NCBI GenBank assembly: GCA_964618515.1
Contig: CAZUAS010000124.1
Span: 1 to 7,160 of the forward strand
Direction: 5' to 3'
Origin: JAFGNW01 sp964618515
GTDB taxonomy: Bacteria > Zixibacteria > MSB-5A5 > GN15 > FEB-12
DNA: 7,160 nucleotides
In this document: in pieces, positions 5,640 to 7,160 of the stretch
Numbering within the stretch: the stretch's first letter is position 1
Layout: each line of letters starts with the position of its first letter
The notes under the pieces: model-generated
Seen by the model: the letters and a program-made list of their open reading frames with translations, nothing else
The model's database searches: none
What the model was told of the DNA's origin: nothing
Position numbers and translations under genes: made by a program

Positions 5640-7037
5640 GATTTTTTTGCTGAAAGGTTTATGCAGACCTTGTTTCTTTTCGTTCATGTATTTTCTTGTG
5701 AGAGCGACGATAACCCCGGAAAGTAAAATCAACGACACCAGGTTGGGCACCGCCATTAGACCGTTGGCGGTGTCGGCATAAGACCAGACGGCCTGTAAAT
5801 CCAGCCGTGCACCCAGCAAAGTGAAAATGACAAAGACCCATTTATAGGGAAGTTTGGCGCGTTTGCCGAGCAGATATTCGATTCCCTTCTCGCCGTAATA
5901 CGACCAGCCCAGAATAGTGGAGAAGGCAAACAGAAACACGCCGATAACGACCATCCACTGGCCGTAAACCGGTAAAATTTTATCGAACGCCGCCATCGTC
6001 AGAGGGGCGCCGTTAAGGCCTTCGTTCCAGATACCGGAAGTAAGGATAACCAGGGCGGTCATGGAGCATACCACAATGGTGTCGATGAACGGTCCCAGCA
6101 TGGCAACCAGGCCTTCGCGTACCGGTTCCTCGACTTTGGCGGTGGAATGCGCCATAGCGGCGGAACCCTGCCCGGCTTCGTTGGAGAATAACCCTCGCCT
6201 GAGACCGTAGGAGATGGTCATCCACACAGTCACTCCGGCCGCTGAGCCGCCCACCACCGCGGTCGGGTGAAAAGCGTGATAAAAGATAAGTTCAAAGGCC
6301 GGTATTATCTGGTCGTAACTGACAGCCAGCACCACCAGCGACGAAAAAACGTAAACGAGGCACATGAACGGCACCAGGACCGAAGCCACCCGGCCGATAC
6401 GTTTGATACCGCCGATAATAACGAAAGCCACCATCGAGGCGGTCACAATTCCGATAACCCAACGAGCCAGACCGATATTTTCGGGGGCGATTTTAAAGGC
6501 GTCGACCAGCGAATGCGCTACCGTGTTGGACTGCGCCATATTACCCGAGCCGAAGGCGGCAATGGCGGTGCAGAAAGCGAACATGTAGGCCAGTGGTCTT
6601 AAGTATTTTTTTAAACCCAGTTCGATGAAATACATCGGCCCGCCTAAAATATTTCCGTCCTCTTCGACTTTGCGGTACTTGATTGCCAGCATGCATTCGG
6701 AATACTTTAGCGCCATGCCGAGAAAGGCGGAAACCCACATCCAGAAAATCGCCCCCGGGCCGCCGTAGTAGATGGCAATCGCCACCCCGGCGATGTTACC
6801 GATACCAATGGTGGCACTCAGAGCCGCCGACAGCGCCTGGAAATGTGTTAACTGACCCTCGTGAGCCGGGTTGTCATAGCGCCCCAAGGCAATCCCCACC
6901 CCGTGGGCAAAACCCCGAATTTGAATGAACAACATGCGTAAAGTCAGGATTGTACCGGTTAATAAAAGAAGGCTCGCCATGGGAATTCCCCAGACGGCGT
7001 CGGAGAGAAGTTTCAGGATGTAATTTAATTGGTCCAT
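5625..7037 (-). CDS. Sodium:alanine/glycine symporter, AGCS family
   Basis: This is a complete 470-residue inner-membrane transporter with about eleven helices, the usual length for the alanine or glycine:cation symporter (AGCS) family. Diagnostic blocks are SATIGIGNIAGVA (74-86), GGPGAIFWMWVSAFLGMALKYSE (92-114), GGPMYFI (132-138), GNMAQSNTVA (165-174), RRGLFSNEAGQGSAAMAHS (280-298), GLVAMLGPFIDT (309-320) and STILGWSYYGEKG (373-385). The family imports small neutral amino acids, mainly alanine or glycine, using the sodium gradient. Which amino acid is carried here cannot be told. The start at 7037 gives the standard N-terminus before helix 1 (VWGIPMASLLLL). No Shine-Dalgarno sequence lies within 20 nt upstream. 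The C-terminal tail is short and basic (KPFSKKIKLFS). It is separated from the glycosyltransferases by a terminator and a new promoter, so it is probably a single-gene unit. Confidence 0.96.
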   Translation of the reverse strand: MDQLNYILKLLSDAVWGIPMASLLLLTGTILTLRMLFIQIRGFAHGVGIALGRYDNPAHEGQLTHFQALSAALSATIGIGNIAGVAIAIYYGGPGAIFWMWVSAFLGMALKYSECMLAIKYRKVEEDGNILGGPMYFIELGLKKYLRPLAYMFAFCTAIAAFGSGNMAQSNTVAHSLVDAFKIAPENIGLARWVIGIVTASMVAFVIIGGIKRIGRVASVLVPFMCLVYVFSSLVVLAVSYDQIIPAFELIFYHAFHPTAVVGGSAAGVTVWMTISYGLRRGLFSNEAGQGSAAMAHSTAKVEEPVREGLVAMLGPFIDTIVVCSMTALVILTSGIWNEGLNGAPLTMAAFDKILPVYGQWMVVIGVFLFAFSTILGWSYYGEKGIEYLLGKRAKLPYKWVFVIFTLLGARLDLQAVWSYADTANGLMAVPNLVSLILLSGVIVALTRKYMNEKKQGLHKPFSKKIKLFS

Positions 7038-7042
7038 CAGTA

Positions 7043-7055
7043 GTTATTAAATAAC
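7043..7055. repeat. Perfect 13-bp inverted repeat covering the candidate AGCS -10
   Basis: GTTATT-A-AATAAC is a perfect dyad with a one-base centre at 7049, starting 6 bp before the AGCS ATG. It overlaps the candidate -10 at 7046-7051. It could be an operator for a dimeric regulator, but an AT-rich dyad of this length can arise by chance. Confidence 0.4.
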
Positions 7056-7076
7056 ACATTCAGAAAAGGCAGGCAA
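7046..7076 (-). promoter_or_regulatory. Candidate promoter placing the AGCS start at or next to the transcription start
   Basis: On the minus strand TTTAAT (7051-7046) matches the -10 consensus at 5 of 6 bases and lies 8 nt before the ATG. TTGCCT (7076-7071) is a possible -35 matching 4 of 6 bases, at a long 19-bp spacing. If used, the leader would be 0-2 nt, which would explain the missing ribosome site. The match is much weaker than that of the glycosyltransferase promoter. The remaining upstream DNA to 7160 shows no convincing gene. Confidence 0.3.
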
Positions 7077-7160
7077 ATATTTTTTTATGACAATTGTAAG
7101 TGCCGTTGTAATGCTCCCCATTTAGCAAGCTTTTTCTAAGTGAGTCCTTGTGGTCAAGTT

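Noticed and set aside
7063..7160. A minus-strand open stretch entering from the right edge (about 32 codons, ending near 7063)
   Set aside because: The translation has no recognisable motif, is Asn/Lys-rich as expected of AT-rich non-coding DNA, and the stretch is too short to judge.

Overview
This is a stretch of bacterial chromosome of moderate GC content. It has compact genes, AT-rich intergenic gaps and sigma70-type promoter hexamers. No rRNA, tRNA, CRISPR, insertion sequence or phage gene is visible. The protein set (secreted subtilase, two polytopic glycosyltransferases, a sugar-nucleotide epimerase, an AGCS amino-acid symporter and a cysteine-bearing DUF6125-like protein) suggests a free-living, probably Gram-negative or uncultured-lineage bacterium. 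The sequence alone does not fix the phylum.

Layout. Bases 1-776 (minus) hold the N-terminal part of an exported subtilisin-like protease that runs off the left edge. A 259-bp AT-rich divergent intergenic region separates it from a 170-aa cysteine-containing protein of unknown function (1036-1548, plus). That gene converges on a WbpP/GalE-type NAD-dependent sugar-nucleotide epimerase (1565-2488, minus), which has its own extended -10 promoter. Upstream of the epimerase, on the same strand, are two multi-pass glycosyltransferases of the GT39/ArnT type. The first (4130-5542) is intact. The second (2645-4123) is interrupted by an in-frame TAA at 3428-3430, so it appears as two pieces of 231 and 245 residues in one frame. 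The right part (5625-7037, minus) is a complete sodium:alanine/glycine (AGCS) symporter. It is closed by an AT-rich hairpin with a T-tract that overlaps its stop codon, and about 120 bp of non-coding upstream DNA follow.

How the genes work together. The epimerase and the two membrane glycosyltransferases form a plausible envelope-glycan set: the epimerase would interconvert a nucleotide sugar, and the polytopic enzymes would transfer lipid-linked sugars on the outer face of the inner membrane. The symporter, the protease and the DUF6125-like protein are probably independent units.

The most notable signals are the nonsense codon in an otherwise intact glycosyltransferase frame, and a perfect TTGACA-16-TATAAT promoter only 7 nt from the ATG of the intact glycosyltransferase, which predicts a leaderless mRNA. 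The AGCS gene has a weaker version of the same arrangement, with a perfect dyad over its -10. I see no convincing evidence for a new multi-gene system.
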